NCBI RefSeq assembly: GCF_022267535.1
Contig: NZ_JAHNZV010000001.1
Location: 119,521 to 183,520, forward strand
Direction of reading: 5' to 3'
Length of the DNA stretch: 64,000 nucleotides
DNA from: Psychromonas antarctica
Lineage (GTDB): Bacteria; Pseudomonadota; Gammaproteobacteria; Enterobacterales; Psychromonadaceae
Position numbers and translations under genes: made by a program. Shown in pieces: positions 37,117-46,967 of the stretch. Each line of letters opens with the position of its first letter. The stretch's first letter is position 1. The notes beneath the pieces are model-generated. The model had not been told where the DNA came from. It made no database searches and worked only from the letters and a program-made list of their open reading frames with translations.

Positions 37117-38442
37117 TTATAACGTCATAGCCGCTAACCAACCAAATACAATTAAGGGTAAATTGTAGTGGATAAAGGTCGGTACGACAGTGTCCCAAAT
37201 ATGGTCGTGATTTTCATCCGCATTTAACCCCGATGTTGGCCCTAAGGTTGAATCAGATGCAGGCGAACCTGCATCACCCAATGCCGCTGCTGTTCCAACT
37301 AAGGCAATTGTTGCCATAGGAGAAAAACCAAATGCGATAGCAAGTGGCACATAAATGGTGGCAATAATTGGAATGGTGGAAAATGATGAGCCAATTCCCA
37401 TCGTCACGAGCAGGCCCACTACCAGCATTAATAACGCGGCTAGTGGTTTATTGTGATCGATATTTGCAGAAAGCATTTCAACTAAGGTTTCAACTCCCCC
37501 AGAGGCTTTCATCACAGCCGCAAAACCAGCTGCCGCAATCATAATAAAGCCGATCATCGCCATCATGTGCACACCCTTGGTGAAGACATCATGGGTCTCT
37601 TTCCATGCGATAACGCCACCGACAGTAAAGACCACAAAGCCTACCAATGCACCAATAATCATTGAGCCGGTTAAAAGCTGTGTTGCTAATGTAGCGATAA
37701 TGGCTACCAAAGCAACTCCAATATGGCGTATGTTGAATTGTCTAGATTCAGCTTGCTTGATTACTACCTCTTTGTGCTTGTAAATTCGCGGTTTGCGGTA
37801 ACTGATAAATACCGCAATGAGCAGGCCGATAACCATCCCTAAAGCGGGTAGAATCATCGCAGTGGGAACTTGGCTTGCTGTCACATCTAAACCATTCTCA
37901 TGCAAATTCTTTAATAAAATATCATTTAAAAAGATACCGCCAAAACCGATAGGCAATACCATATAGGGCGTAACCAAACCAAACGTCAGTACACAAGCGA
38001 TCATACGTCTGTCTAAGCGTAATTTAGCAAATACTGTCAATAAAGGAGGTATTAGAATGGGAATAAAAGCGATATGAACAGGGATAATATTCTGTGATGA
38101 TACGGCCATTAATAAGATTAAGGTGAGTAGAGAGTACTTAATCATATTGGTGAGATGATCTGGGTGTCTACCATGAATTTTTTTAATAACGGTTTGTGCT
38201 AACAGGTCAGTAATACCTGATTTAGAAATCGCCACAGCAAAGGCACCTAACATTGCGTAACTCAATGCGATAGTTGCGCCACCACCGAGCCCGCCTTCAA
38301 ATGCGCTGATCGTATCACTCATCGACATACCGGCGCTTAAACCGCCAATTAAGGCACTGAGCGTTAAGGCCACCACCACATTAATGCGTATTAAAGAGAG
38401 CGCAAGCATCACGCAAACCGAAAGTAAAACGGGGTTGATCAT
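37117..38442 (-). CDS. Na+/H+ antiporter-family (NhaC-like) membrane transporter
   Basis: A 441-residue polytopic protein with about ten to twelve TM helices. It resembles the Na_H_antiporter / NhaC-related family ([35 protein letters not shown], and [21 protein letters not shown] with conserved Asp and Ser residues). Members are annotated as sodium/proton antiporters, but some move amino acids, so the substrate is open. It lies on the minus strand between flgI and flgJ and has a terminator at its end. It is therefore an insertion into the flagellar cluster. A link to a sodium-driven motor is conceivable but not shown. Confidence 0.82.
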   Translation of the reverse strand: MINPVLLSVCVMLALSLIRINVVVALTLSALIGGLSAGMSMSDTISAFEGGLGGGATIALSYAMLGAFAVAISKSGITDLLAQTVIKKIHGRHPDHLTNMIKYSLLTLILLMAVSSQNIIPVHIAFIPILIPPLLTVFAKLRLDRRMIACVLTFGLVTPYMVLPIGFGGIFLNDILLKNLHENGLDVTASQVPTAMILPALGMVIGLLIAVFISYRKPRIYKHKEVVIKQAESRQFNIRHIGVALVAIIATLATQLLTGSMIIGALVGFVVFTVGGVIAWKETHDVFTKGVHMMAMIGFIMIAAAGFAAVMKASGGVETLVEMLSANIDHNKPLAALLMLVVGLLVTMGIGSSFSTIPIIATIYVPLAIAFGFSPMATIALVGTAAALGDAGSPASDSTLGPTSGLNADENHDHIWDTVVPTFIHYNLPLIVFGWLAAMTL

Positions 38443-38536
38443 AGAGAGTCCTTGTTGGAAAAAAAGGGCATTTTACGTGACTGACCATTTTTATAAAGAC
38501 AATTAAGTAATATATTAATACGCGCTTATTGAAGTA

Positions 38537-38553
38537 ATGGCACTGTTTTTGCT
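38537..38553 (+). promoter_or_regulatory. Sigma-54 promoter of flgJK
   Basis: ATGGCACTGTTTTTGCT has GG at 38539-38540 and GC at 38551-38552 (N10), and matches the consensus TGGCAC. It lies 36 bp before flgJ. Confidence 0.82.
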
Positions 38554-38588
38554 TTATTACTTGTAATAGATAATAAACGGGGCTGACA

Positions 38589-39554
38589 ATGGCTAATCAG
38601 ACAGTAACACAAGCAAGTAATTACTTTGATTTACAAGGTCTGGATCAGTTGCGTCAAAAAGCTCAAAGTAATGGTAAAGAATCGCTTCGTGAGGTGGCCA
38701 ACCAATTTGAATCGATGTTCGCGACTATGTTGATTAAATCGATGCGCCAAGCCAATGAAGCTTTTGAAACTGACAGCCCGTTTAATAATAAACAAACTAA
38801 ATTTTATACCGATATGCAAGATAAGCAGCTCGCACTAGACATCAGTCGCCATGGTTCATTAGGGCTGGCCGACGCATTGGTTAGGCAGCTTGACCCCAGC
38901 TCGATTGCGGCGCCCAAATCGGTGCCGATGGAAGAGTTAACGATGGCCAATAATAAACCACAATCGCTGTTCGATTTAGAAAAAGCGCTGCCCGCCATTA
39001 CGTTAAATAAACCCGATAAAACGTCCGCAGTAATCCCGCTTGAAGTGCTCGATAAACAGCCTGAATTTACGGATAAAGAATCCTTTATCACAACCGTGTT
39101 GCCCTACGCCAAAAAAGTGGCGCAGTTGTTAGGGGTTTCACCAGCTGTATTAATCGCACAATCAGCTCTAGAAACCGGTTGGGGTAAAAAGATCATACAG
39201 ACAGCAGATCAAAAAAGTAGTTTTAATCTTTTTAATATCAAAGCAAATAATAGCTGGCAGGGCGATAGAGTTGCAAAAGATAGCTTGGAAGTGGAAGAGG
39301 GCGTTGGGGTTAAGCGTCGTTCTAATTTTAGAAGTTATAACAGTCTAGCGCAAAGCTTTGACGATTACCGTGATTTTATCACATCTAACAAACGTTATGA
39401 GAGTGCCCTGCAACAAGGCACCGATGACGATCGTTATATTGAAGAATTACAGCAGGCAGGTTATGCAACGGATCCTCAATACGCAGATAAAATTAAAGCA
39501 ATTATGCAGCACGCAGAATTTAAAGCCGTGTTAGCGGGAGATTTCAATGGCTGA
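38589..39554 (+). CDS. flgJ: Peptidoglycan hydrolase and rod-cap protein FlgJ
   Basis: FlgJ caps the growing rod and opens the peptidoglycan. The 321 residues combine an N-terminal rod-binding domain (about 30-95; ANQFESMFATMLIKSMRQANEAF) and a C-terminal glucosaminidase domain (about 165-315; IAQSALETGWGKKI with the catalytic Glu, and SFDDYRDFITSNKRYESAL). It overlaps flgK by 8 bp, which points to coupled translation. Confidence 0.95.
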   Translation: MANQTVTQASNYFDLQGLDQLRQKAQSNGKESLREVANQFESMFATMLIKSMRQANEAFETDSPFNNKQTKFYTDMQDKQLALDISRHGSLGLADALVRQLDPSSIAAPKSVPMEELTMANNKPQSLFDLEKALPAITLNKPDKTSAVIPLEVLDKQPEFTDKESFITTVLPYAKKVAQLLGVSPAVLIAQSALETGWGKKIIQTADQKSSFNLFNIKANNSWQGDRVAKDSLEVEEGVGVKRRSNFRSYNSLAQSFDDYRDFITSNKRYESALQQGTDDDRYIEELQQAGYATDPQYADKIKAIMQHAEFKAVLAGDFNG

Positions 39555-41667
39555 TCTATTTCAAATTGGTTTGTCGGGCATCTATTCATCACAAGCGAGC
39601 CTGGCAACGACCGGACATAATATTGCCAATGTCAATACTGCTGGTTATTCTCGGCAAACAGTTGAAGTAGCAACGGCTGGCGCAGACCGCTATGGTAGTT
39701 ATTTTATTGGACGCGGTGCCGTTGTATCAGGTATTGAACGCGCGTACGATAAATTCGCTTTCACTGAAAATATTATGAACACGTCACAGTATGCTTACGC
39801 CAAAGAAACCTACGCGCAATCAAGCCAGTTGGATATGTTACTTTCAGATGAAAGTACGGCAGCAACTAAGCCGGTACTGGCTGTCTTTGAAGCTATCAAT
39901 GGTGTTTCCGACCACCCTAATATGCTTGAGTCACGACAAGTATTTCTGCAATCATCGGCAAATATGGTTAATCAGTATAATCGCCTTTATGACAGCCTTG
40001 ATATTCAATATAACGGTATTAATAACGATATTAGTAACACGGCACAAACCATCACCACGCTTGCAGATAATCTGAGTAATATTAATAAACAAATTTCCTC
40101 TATTTTAGGCAGTGGCGGCCAAAATAATGCCAATGATTTAATGGATCAACGTGATCAGGCGATCACTAAGCTCAGTGAATTAGTAAATGTGTCTGTGGTA
40201 CCTGCTGATAACGGTATGGTCAATATTTACATTGGTAGCGGTCAGTCATTAGTGATGGGCGGGGAGTCATTAAATGTTGTTGCAGTTAATGGTGATCCAG
40301 ATCCTTCTCGTAAAGAGATGGCAATCAATGTCAACGGCATGATTGTTAAAATGGATGCGAGTCGATTAGGCGGTAAAGTAGCCGCTATGTTTGACACTCG
40401 TAATAATGATATCGAACGTGCATTTAATCAGCTTGGGCAAAATATTATCGGTATAACGCATTCGATTAATGAACTGCAAAAAGAAGGGCAAACCCTCGAG
40501 GGAAAAATTGGCGAAGATCTATTTAATGATATTAATTCTGACGCAACGATGAAAGGACGTGTGTTGGCTCATAACGACGGGCTGGGCAGTGCACAGCTAA
40601 GTTTACGTGTTGATGATCTTAGCCAGCTGAAACCTGATGAGTATAAATTAGTTGTCAAGAGCTACACGCCAACTGTACCAGGGCCTGCTGGTACGTTAGA
40701 GTTTACTGTGACTAATACAACAACAGGTGTGACACAAGATTTGGATCCGATTGATTTAAATAAAAGTAAACGTGTTGATATCCCTAATTCAGGATTGAGC
40801 TTGGGGATAGATGCCATTATTGCTAGCGATCCACTACTCGCAGGTAAAGAGTTTACCTTGCGGCCTACGCGATTAGCGGCACAGCAGGTTAGTTTACAAC
40901 ATCAAGATCCGGCTAAAATTGCCGCTGCCGATGCGGAAATAAAAACGGTTGCGAGTGAGAGCAATAAAGGTGACGCAGTATTACGTACAAACGCGATAAA
41001 TAAGCCACTTGATAAGTTATATATGGATGCCGATAATCCGTTGCAGATTGTTATTACCGGGGTTGTTGATGGTGGTGATATTACTTTTGATATTGTAGAC
41101 AAAAATGGCAATCCGGTTACTTTACCCGCTCCCCCTGACTCAACCAATAATTATACACCAGCAAAACTACCTGGTGACCTATTAACCGGTTTAACCGTCA
41201 CGCCGGATCTTTTAACTGGAAAAGTGACTTTTGATCTGGCGGGTATTGAAGTTGAAATGATCAGTGGATCACTCCAAGGTGCACTTCCTGGTCCGCCTGC
41301 ATATCAAGGAGACACCTTTACGCTGAATTATAATGAAACGGGTGACGGTGATAACCGTAACATGATGAAAATAGCTGACTTACAGAGTCAGAAAATTATG
41401 AATAATAGCAAAGCAACTTTCCAGGACGTATACAGCGGCATGTTATCTGAAATTGGTGCAAAAACAGCCAATGCAGATGTCTCCATGCAGTCGACCCTTA
41501 TTTTACAGACACAATCCTATGAACGGATCCAAAGCAGTAGCGGTGTTAATATGGATGAAGAAGCTGCAAATTTACTGCAATTCCAACAACATTACAGTGC
41601 GGCTGCGCGTGTGATATCAATCGCTAATGAGCTTTTCGATACTATCCTGCAAGCATCTAGAGCGTAA
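39547..41667 (+). CDS. flgK: Hook-filament junction protein FlgK
   Basis: First junction protein between hook and filament. Its 706 residues are longer than the roughly 550 of E. coli FlgK, because of an enlarged middle domain (about residues 330-590). The N-terminus GLSGIYSSQASLATTGHNIANVNTAGYSRQ (seen as consecutive motifs) and the C-terminal GVNMDEEAANLLQFQQHYSAAARVI are typical. It overlaps flgJ by 8 bp. FlgN encoded upstream is its expected chaperone. Confidence 0.95.
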   Translation: MADLFQIGLSGIYSSQASLATTGHNIANVNTAGYSRQTVEVATAGADRYGSYFIGRGAVVSGIERAYDKFAFTENIMNTSQYAYAKETYAQSSQLDMLLSDESTAATKPVLAVFEAINGVSDHPNMLESRQVFLQSSANMVNQYNRLYDSLDIQYNGINNDISNTAQTITTLADNLSNINKQISSILGSGGQNNANDLMDQRDQAITKLSELVNVSVVPADNGMVNIYIGSGQSLVMGGESLNVVAVNGDPDPSRKEMAINVNGMIVKMDASRLGGKVAAMFDTRNNDIERAFNQLGQNIIGITHSINELQKEGQTLEGKIGEDLFNDINSDATMKGRVLAHNDGLGSAQLSLRVDDLSQLKPDEYKLVVKSYTPTVPGPAGTLEFTVTNTTTGVTQDLDPIDLNKSKRVDIPNSGLSLGIDAIIASDPLLAGKEFTLRPTRLAAQQVSLQHQDPAKIAAADAEIKTVASESNKGDAVLRTNAINKPLDKLYMDADNPLQIVITGVVDGGDITFDIVDKNGNPVTLPAPPDSTNNYTPAKLPGDLLTGLTVTPDLLTGKVTFDLAGIEVEMISGSLQGALPGPPAYQGDTFTLNYNETGDGDNRNMMKIADLQSQKIMNNSKATFQDVYSGMLSEIGAKTANADVSMQSTLILQTQSYERIQSSSGVNMDEEAANLLQFQQHYSAAARVISIANELFDTILQASRA

Positions 41668-41721
41668 TGAAAAAGTGCACTATAGGCAACTGAGTTAGTG
41701 CGCTCCCTCTTTTTTTTTTAT

Positions 41722-41738
41722 TGGGCATGATTTTTGCA
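41722..41738 (+). promoter_or_regulatory. Sigma-54 promoter of flgL
   Basis: TGGGCATGATTTTTGC contains GG at 41724-41725 and GC at 41736-41737 (N10), 54 bp before flgL. Confidence 0.75.
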
Positions 41739-41791
41739 TTAATCCCTTTAGTTGAGTTAATAGACTCATTAAAAGAAAAAGAGAGGTCGCT

Positions 41792-43300
41792 ATGCGCATT
41801 TCCACCCAAGTTTTTTATCAGCGTAATACAGAAAGTGTGATGTCCCAACAAACAAAATTGAGTCAGCAAAATATTCATTTGTCTACTCAAAAACGGGTAA
41901 TCCATGGATCTGATGACGCGGTTGCTATTTCAACCATTCAGCGATTAAAACAGGATCTTTCTGTTGGGGCGCAATATATTAAGAATGGTGAAATGGCAGA
42001 AACAGCCAACGCATTGGAAGAAACCTCTCTTTCTCAGGTAACAAATATATTACAACGTACCCGTGAGTTGCTGGTGACTTCGGGTAATGATACTTACAAT
42101 GCTGAAAACCGTGAAGCGATTGCTAAAGAATTAGAAGGACTACGTGAAGAACTAATGGGCGTTGCGAATACCAAAGACGGTAATAGCCAGTATATTTTTG
42201 CTGGTTATGAGGTCGATACCAAGCCTTTTCAACAAAATGAGTTTGGCTCTATTGATTACTACGGTGACGGTGGTGATCGATCCTATAAAGTTGGCGCGGG
42301 TGTTTTAGTACAGGGCAATGATTCGGGGAATGCGATCTTCACTGATATTGCCGAAGGTAACGGCACATTTGTTTCTGAGGGCAACATTAACAACACGGGA
42401 TCCGGTGTCATCAATGAAGCATCTGTAGTTGATAGTAAAAAGGCGAATGGTTTTTTAAGCGAAGATTATACCGTTTCTGTCACGACACCTGCAGCTGGTG
42501 CCGCTCCTGAATACTCAGTGTATGGTTTGAAAGAGACCTCGGTGACTGGCAATGCTAATGTTAAAATTTCAAAAATTGATTTAAACGATGCCAATATTAC
42601 CAATGTTAATCCGTTAAATACTTATCCAGAAAGCAATAGTGAGGTCAGTATTGACTTTGTGGAAACAGCCACGGCGGGCGAGTTTTTTATTCAAATTAAT
42701 GGTCAATCCTCATCACCCACTACTTATGATGCAAATAATACGCAAATGCAAGAAATCACTATCGATGGCATTTCGGTTGAAATTGATGGCATACCGAGTG
42801 ATGGTGATCAATATGGCTTAAGTAAATACATTGAGCCAACCTTATATACAGAAGGGCAATCAATTGAATTCAATGGCATCAGAACGGAACTGAAAGGTAA
42901 GCTTGATGATTTAGATAACTTCACCTTGCGTCAAAGTGGTAAAAAGGATGTTTTTGCCACGATGCAAGACACTATCGATACCTTACGCATGCAAGGGGAG
43001 GATGATGTTTCCAAAGCGCAGCGTGAAATGCGTCTGGATATGGCCCGTCATCAAATTGACAATGCAATGACCAATGTATCCGGTATTAGGACATCAGTCG
43101 GTGCGCGTATGCGTACCATAGACAATCAGAATGAATCGACACAAGATTTTAATCTTACCAGTCAAAAAACCTTATCAAATATGGAAGATCTGGATATGGC
43201 ATCGGCAATCAGCGAGTTTAAAATGCAAATGAGTTTATTAGAAGTGACCCAGCAAACTTTTGTACAGATGCAAAACTTAAGTCTGTTTAAATTACTCTAG
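41792..43300 (+). CDS. flgL: Hook-filament junction protein FlgL
   Basis: Second junction protein, related to flagellin. The 502 residues exceed the roughly 317 of E. coli FlgL because of a large central insertion. The N-terminal helices (MRISTQVFYQRNTESVM, KRVIHGSDDAVAIST) and the C-terminal helices (LDMASAISEFKMQMSLLEVTQQTFVQM) are conserved. It has its own sigma-54 promoter and ends in a strong terminator. Confidence 0.93.
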   Translation: MRISTQVFYQRNTESVMSQQTKLSQQNIHLSTQKRVIHGSDDAVAISTIQRLKQDLSVGAQYIKNGEMAETANALEETSLSQVTNILQRTRELLVTSGNDTYNAENREAIAKELEGLREELMGVANTKDGNSQYIFAGYEVDTKPFQQNEFGSIDYYGDGGDRSYKVGAGVLVQGNDSGNAIFTDIAEGNGTFVSEGNINNTGSGVINEASVVDSKKANGFLSEDYTVSVTTPAAGAAPEYSVYGLKETSVTGNANVKISKIDLNDANITNVNPLNTYPESNSEVSIDFVETATAGEFFIQINGQSSSPTTYDANNTQMQEITIDGISVEIDGIPSDGDQYGLSKYIEPTLYTEGQSIEFNGIRTELKGKLDDLDNFTLRQSGKKDVFATMQDTIDTLRMQGEDDVSKAQREMRLDMARHQIDNAMTNVSGIRTSVGARMRTIDNQNESTQDFNLTSQKTLSNMEDLDMASAISEFKMQMSLLEVTQQTFVQMQNLSLFKLL

Positions 43301-43330
43301 CAAGATTATTTTCTCCCCATTTAAAGTGAC

Positions 43331-43363
43331 AAAAAAGAGGCAATTTATTGCCTCTTTTTTTTT
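43331..43363 (+). terminator. Rho-independent terminator after flgL
   Basis: AAAAGAGGCAA-TTTA-TTGCCTCTTTT is followed by a T run. Confidence 0.9.
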
Positions 43364-43467
43364 ACCTAATTTTTTTTGACGAAAAAAAACACCTTACTGC
43401 TCCTGTGAATAACCGCATTATGATTTCAACTTGCTGATATTTAATGGATTATATTAATTTTTGAAAG

Positions 43468-43484
43468 TTGGCATGTAAATCGCA
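43468..43484 (+). promoter_or_regulatory. Sigma-54 promoter of the flagellin gene
   Basis: TTGGCATGTAAATCGCA has GG at 43470-43471 and GC at 43482-43483 (N10), about 93 bp before the flagellin start. No FliA-type promoter is visible here, so this looks like a sigma-54 flagellin such as Vibrio flaA. Confidence 0.8.
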
Positions 43485-43576
43485 TTATAAACGTTGAGAG
43501 TAAAAATTGACGGCAAAATAAACAGTCATTGCCGATTTTTCCCACTAAAGGGATAAAAGGAACAAAGGAGCAAATT

Positions 43577-45586
43577 ATGCCACAAATGATAAATACCAAT
43601 ATAATGTCGCTAAATGCACAGCGTCAATTAAATAAAAGTCAGCTCACGTCAAATGAAGCGATGGAACGCCTATCCAGCGGCTTGCGTATCAACAGTGCAA
43701 AAGATGATGCAGCCGGTCTGGCGATAGCTACTGGTATGGAATCACAAATTCGTGGTATCAACCAAGCGGTACGTAACTCTAATGATGGTATCTCGATGGC
43801 GCAAACTGCAGAGGGTGCGATGGACGAGATGACCAATATACTGCAGCGTATGCGTGAACTTTCTATTCAAGCATCCAATGATACTAATTCATCGTCAAAC
43901 AGAGCGTCAATCCAAAAAGAGGTTGACCAACTTTATGAAGAATTAGACCGAATTGCCAATGTTACCCAGTTTAATGGTGTGAATTTATTAGATGGCAGTG
44001 GCGGCAGCACCACCCTGCAAATCGGCGCCAATTCAGGTGAAACGCTGAGTTTTTCTATTGATGCGGTCACTACAACCGACCTTAACCTAAATGCTGTTTC
44101 TGGCTTAGGTGACTTAAATGGTGGTCGTGTTGCAGGCGCAGTTGCAGGAACTGCGGCTGCCATCCCTGCTGGTACCGTGGCAATAAATGGTGTGGATATT
44201 GACGTGGTCGCAGCAACGGCTGGTGCAATTGCCAGTGCAGATGTTATAGCCACTGCCATTAATGATCAACAAGGTTTAACTGGGGTGACTGCCTCAGCTT
44301 ATAATATTGTGGAAGGTGCTGCGGGAATTGATGGTACGACAGACGGTAACTTGCAAATTGCAGTCGACGGCGGAACTGCAGTCACTATTGGGGCAACGGC
44401 CAGTGCACAAGATCTTGTTGATACCATTAACCGCGATGTCGGTGGCGTAACCGCATCACTCAATAGCAAAGGTGGCCTAGTCTTAAGCAATGATACGGGC
44501 AAATCAATTCAAATTGCAGCTGGTGGTGCACAAGTTGGTTTGGTTAATGATACTTATCAAGGATATGTTTCCTTAACCAGTGCCGATGGTTCTCCTGCTG
44601 AAGTGGGCTTAGGCTCTACCTCGGGTGCAACGGCGGCAGATGTGCAAAATATGGGGTTTAATATATCCACAGGCTCAGATGTGATTAAAGGTGGCAGTGT
44701 TGATTCTAACGCGATTGATGCAAATGACGGCATTGTGATCAACGGCATTGAATTAGGTGCGGTAACCGGCACATCAGCTGCCGATAAAGCCTTTGCGATT
44801 AATGAAATATCAGACCAATCTGGTGTAAAAGCATCGGCAACAACCATAGTTGAATATTCAGTCAATATTGCTAATATGGCATCTGAAAGCACTGCTAATT
44901 TTACCATCAATGGCGCCGCAGTCGATATGACAGCTGGTAACGCTGCATTATCAGCGCCCGCGGCAAGCCTTGATGATGTTGTTGCCGCCATTAATGGCTC
45001 TGGTATTCAGGGGGTGGTTGCCTCGGCAAACACAGAAACAGGTAAGTTAGTGTTAACTTCTCAATCAGGTAATGATGTAACGGTTAAAACAGGTGGAACT
45101 GCTGCATTTAATGTTGACACTTCTGCAGGGGTTACAACCCGTGGTGAAATCACCTTAACGGGTGAGAATGGTGCCGATGTGGTTATTACCAGCACTGCGA
45201 GCTTGCAATCTGATCAAGCAGCTGCCTTTGCAAAACTCGGCCTCACCGATATGGGTGGTAACAGTGGCGCAGTCGGTAAAGGGCTCAGTGTTAATACCGC
45301 CGCCAATGCCAGTAACTCGATTGACCGTATCGATGATGCACTGGACAAAATATCAGATTCACGTGCCAATCTCGGTGCAATTCAAAACCGTTTGGGCTCT
45401 ACGATTTCTAACTTAGAAAACGTTTCACAAAACTTATCGGGCGCTAAATCACGTATTTATGATGCCGATTTTGCCGCAGAAACATCGAAAATGAGTAAAG
45501 CGCAAATCTTACAACAAGCGGGTACCTCTATGCTTGCACAAGCTAACGCAAGTACGCAAAACGTCTTATCTTTACTACAGGGTTAG
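43577..45586 (+). CDS. Flagellin with a long hypervariable domain
   Basis: Filament subunit of 669 residues, against roughly 375-500 in most relatives. I start it at ATG 43577, behind AAAGGAG. The conserved D0/D1 ends are INTNIMSLNAQRQLNKS, ERLSSGLRINSAKDDAAGLAIA and the C-terminal SRIYDADFAAETSKMSKAQILQQAGTSMLAQAN (consecutive motifs). The centre (about residues 170-570) contains three or more repeats of the Flagellin_IN type, each with a -NGxxI/V- start and an -AINxxxGxxGVTASAxxxxGxLVL- body. No second flagellin gene is in the window. It ends in a terminator. Confidence 0.95.
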   Translation: MPQMINTNIMSLNAQRQLNKSQLTSNEAMERLSSGLRINSAKDDAAGLAIATGMESQIRGINQAVRNSNDGISMAQTAEGAMDEMTNILQRMRELSIQASNDTNSSSNRASIQKEVDQLYEELDRIANVTQFNGVNLLDGSGGSTTLQIGANSGETLSFSIDAVTTTDLNLNAVSGLGDLNGGRVAGAVAGTAAAIPAGTVAINGVDIDVVAATAGAIASADVIATAINDQQGLTGVTASAYNIVEGAAGIDGTTDGNLQIAVDGGTAVTIGATASAQDLVDTINRDVGGVTASLNSKGGLVLSNDTGKSIQIAAGGAQVGLVNDTYQGYVSLTSADGSPAEVGLGSTSGATAADVQNMGFNISTGSDVIKGGSVDSNAIDANDGIVINGIELGAVTGTSAADKAFAINEISDQSGVKASATTIVEYSVNIANMASESTANFTINGAAVDMTAGNAALSAPAASLDDVVAAINGSGIQGVVASANTETGKLVLTSQSGNDVTVKTGGTAAFNVDTSAGVTTRGEITLTGENGADVVITSTASLQSDQAAAFAKLGLTDMGGNSGAVGKGLSVNTAANASNSIDRIDDALDKISDSRANLGAIQNRLGSTISNLENVSQNLSGAKSRIYDADFAAETSKMSKAQILQQAGTSMLAQANASTQNVLSLLQG

Positions 45587-45692
45587 TAAAGTATTAGATA
45601 ACGGTTCGCTTTTAAAGCGTGACTGTTGCAGGTAAAATGGGTGAAAGTTTCTTTGGTTTTTACTCTCATTTTCACCGATGGATCACCCATTT

Positions 45693-45715
45693 AAAGACAG
45701 CTTAGGCTGTCTTTT
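45693..45715 (+). terminator. Rho-independent terminator after flagellin
   Basis: AAAGACAGC-TTAG-GCTGTCTTT followed by TT. It lies between convergent flagellin and rhombosortase genes. Confidence 0.85.
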
Positions 45716-45736
45716 TCATTTTAATCGTTTTTAAAC

Positions 45737-46312
45737 TCATAGACTAAAGTGCTGTTTTTTTAGTTGCATTTTTGCGATATAAAAAACCACCCCGGCGAGC
45801 GCGCCATATAAGTGTGCATTTACCAATACCGGTGCGCCAATCAAATCAATGGTACTTTGTGCTGCGCCATAAATTTGTTCATGTATGATTTTTACCATAA
45901 AACCGCCCCCGAGTAGATATCCCCAGCGATCCTTATTGCGGATATCTGCTGCAATGCCATAACTAAATAAGCCGTGTAATACGCCTGAGAGGCCTACATA
46001 CCAGATTGTTTGCGGTTGCAATAAAAACAGCGCCACACCAATGAATAGGCTATTAAAGACAATAATAGGCCAAATTCTAATTCCTTTAAAAGTGTCAATA
46101 AACAACCCTAAGGTAATGATGAGTCCGGCAATATTGACCGCTAAATGATTAAAATTGGTGTGGCAGAAAGTGGCACTTATTAGCCGCCAAAGTTCAAATT
46201 GTCTGATACCTGTGTGATAATAGCCAAGTAATTGACTCGCTTGTGGTTGCAATAGGTAAATCACCAGTGTTATGAATATTATCACAGCGGTTTCGACAGT
46301 AAGAGAACGCAT
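45737..46312 (-). CDS. rrtA: Rhombosortase (GlyGly-CTERM intramembrane protease)
   Basis: Rhomboid-type intramembrane serine protease of the rhombosortase group, which removes GlyGly-CTERM tails from exported proteins in Vibrio and relatives. The 191 residues have about six TM helices. Visible motifs are the loop/helix motif FCHTNFNHLAVNIAGL, the catalytic Ser in GLSGVLHGL (GxSG), and the catalytic His in NAHLYGALAG. None of the proteins encoded here has a GlyGly-CTERM tail, so its substrates lie elsewhere. Confidence 0.88.
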   Translation of the reverse strand: MRSLTVETAVIIFITLVIYLLQPQASQLLGYYHTGIRQFELWRLISATFCHTNFNHLAVNIAGLIITLGLFIDTFKGIRIWPIIVFNSLFIGVALFLLQPQTIWYVGLSGVLHGLFSYGIAADIRNKDRWGYLLGGGFMVKIIHEQIYGAAQSTIDLIGAPVLVNAHLYGALAGVVFYIAKMQLKKQHFSL

Positions 46313-46341
46313 ATATTTCCTTTTGGGATAAGGTCTGCTTT

Positions 46342-46965
46342 ATGGGAAAAAGAGTGGTTTGTCAGCGCTGCCTAAAAGCACAAGCTGCTTGCATCTGTGC
46401 AACGATTAAATCGATTGATAATCAACACTTTTTGCATATATTGCAAGATCCCAGTGAAGAAAAAAAAGCGATCGGCACGGCGCGTATTCTCGGTTTATCA
46501 TTAACTGCGGCAAAAATAACCGTCGGGGAGTTGTTTGAGGCCTCGTTATTTGATCTCAATAATAGTTATCTATTGTATCCCGATGAATCGGCCATGCCGG
46601 TCGATAGTCTCTTGGCTTCTGGGAAAATCAATCAAAAGAGCCAGTTTATCTTACTCGATGGTAGCTGGAAAAAAGCTTACAAGTTACTAATGATAAACCC
46701 TTTTCTGCAAGCATTGCCGAAGATATCCATTAATATAAATAAGAAAAGCGACTATCGTATTCGTAAATCACCACGCGTCGATGGATTATCAAGCGTTGAA
46801 GCGGGTTATTATCTGCTTTCACAATTAGAAAATAACAGTGAAAAATTCAAACCTTTACTAAATAGTTTTTCACATATGATTAATTATCAAATAGCGAGTA
46901 TGCCAGCTGAAATTTATGAGCATCATTACCTCGCTAAAGAAAATTTAGATAAACAAAAGGATTAA
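46342..46965 (+). CDS. tapT: DTW-domain tRNA-uridine aminocarboxypropyltransferase
   Basis: DTW-domain enzyme. E. coli TapT (YfiP) makes acp3U47 in tRNA from S-adenosylmethionine. The 207 residues begin with a zinc-binding Cys cluster (CQRCLKAQAACIC). The catalytic-type motif LLDGSWKKAYKL has DGSW where many members have DxTW. YRIRKSPRVDGLSSVEA follows. It lies 2 bp before arfB on the same strand, so the two are probably co-transcribed. Confidence 0.85.
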   Translation: MGKRVVCQRCLKAQAACICATIKSIDNQHFLHILQDPSEEKKAIGTARILGLSLTAAKITVGELFEASLFDLNNSYLLYPDESAMPVDSLLASGKINQKSQFILLDGSWKKAYKLLMINPFLQALPKISININKKSDYRIRKSPRVDGLSSVEAGYYLLSQLENNSEKFKPLLNSFSHMINYQIASMPAEIYEHHYLAKENLDKQKD

Positions 46966-46967
46966 AT

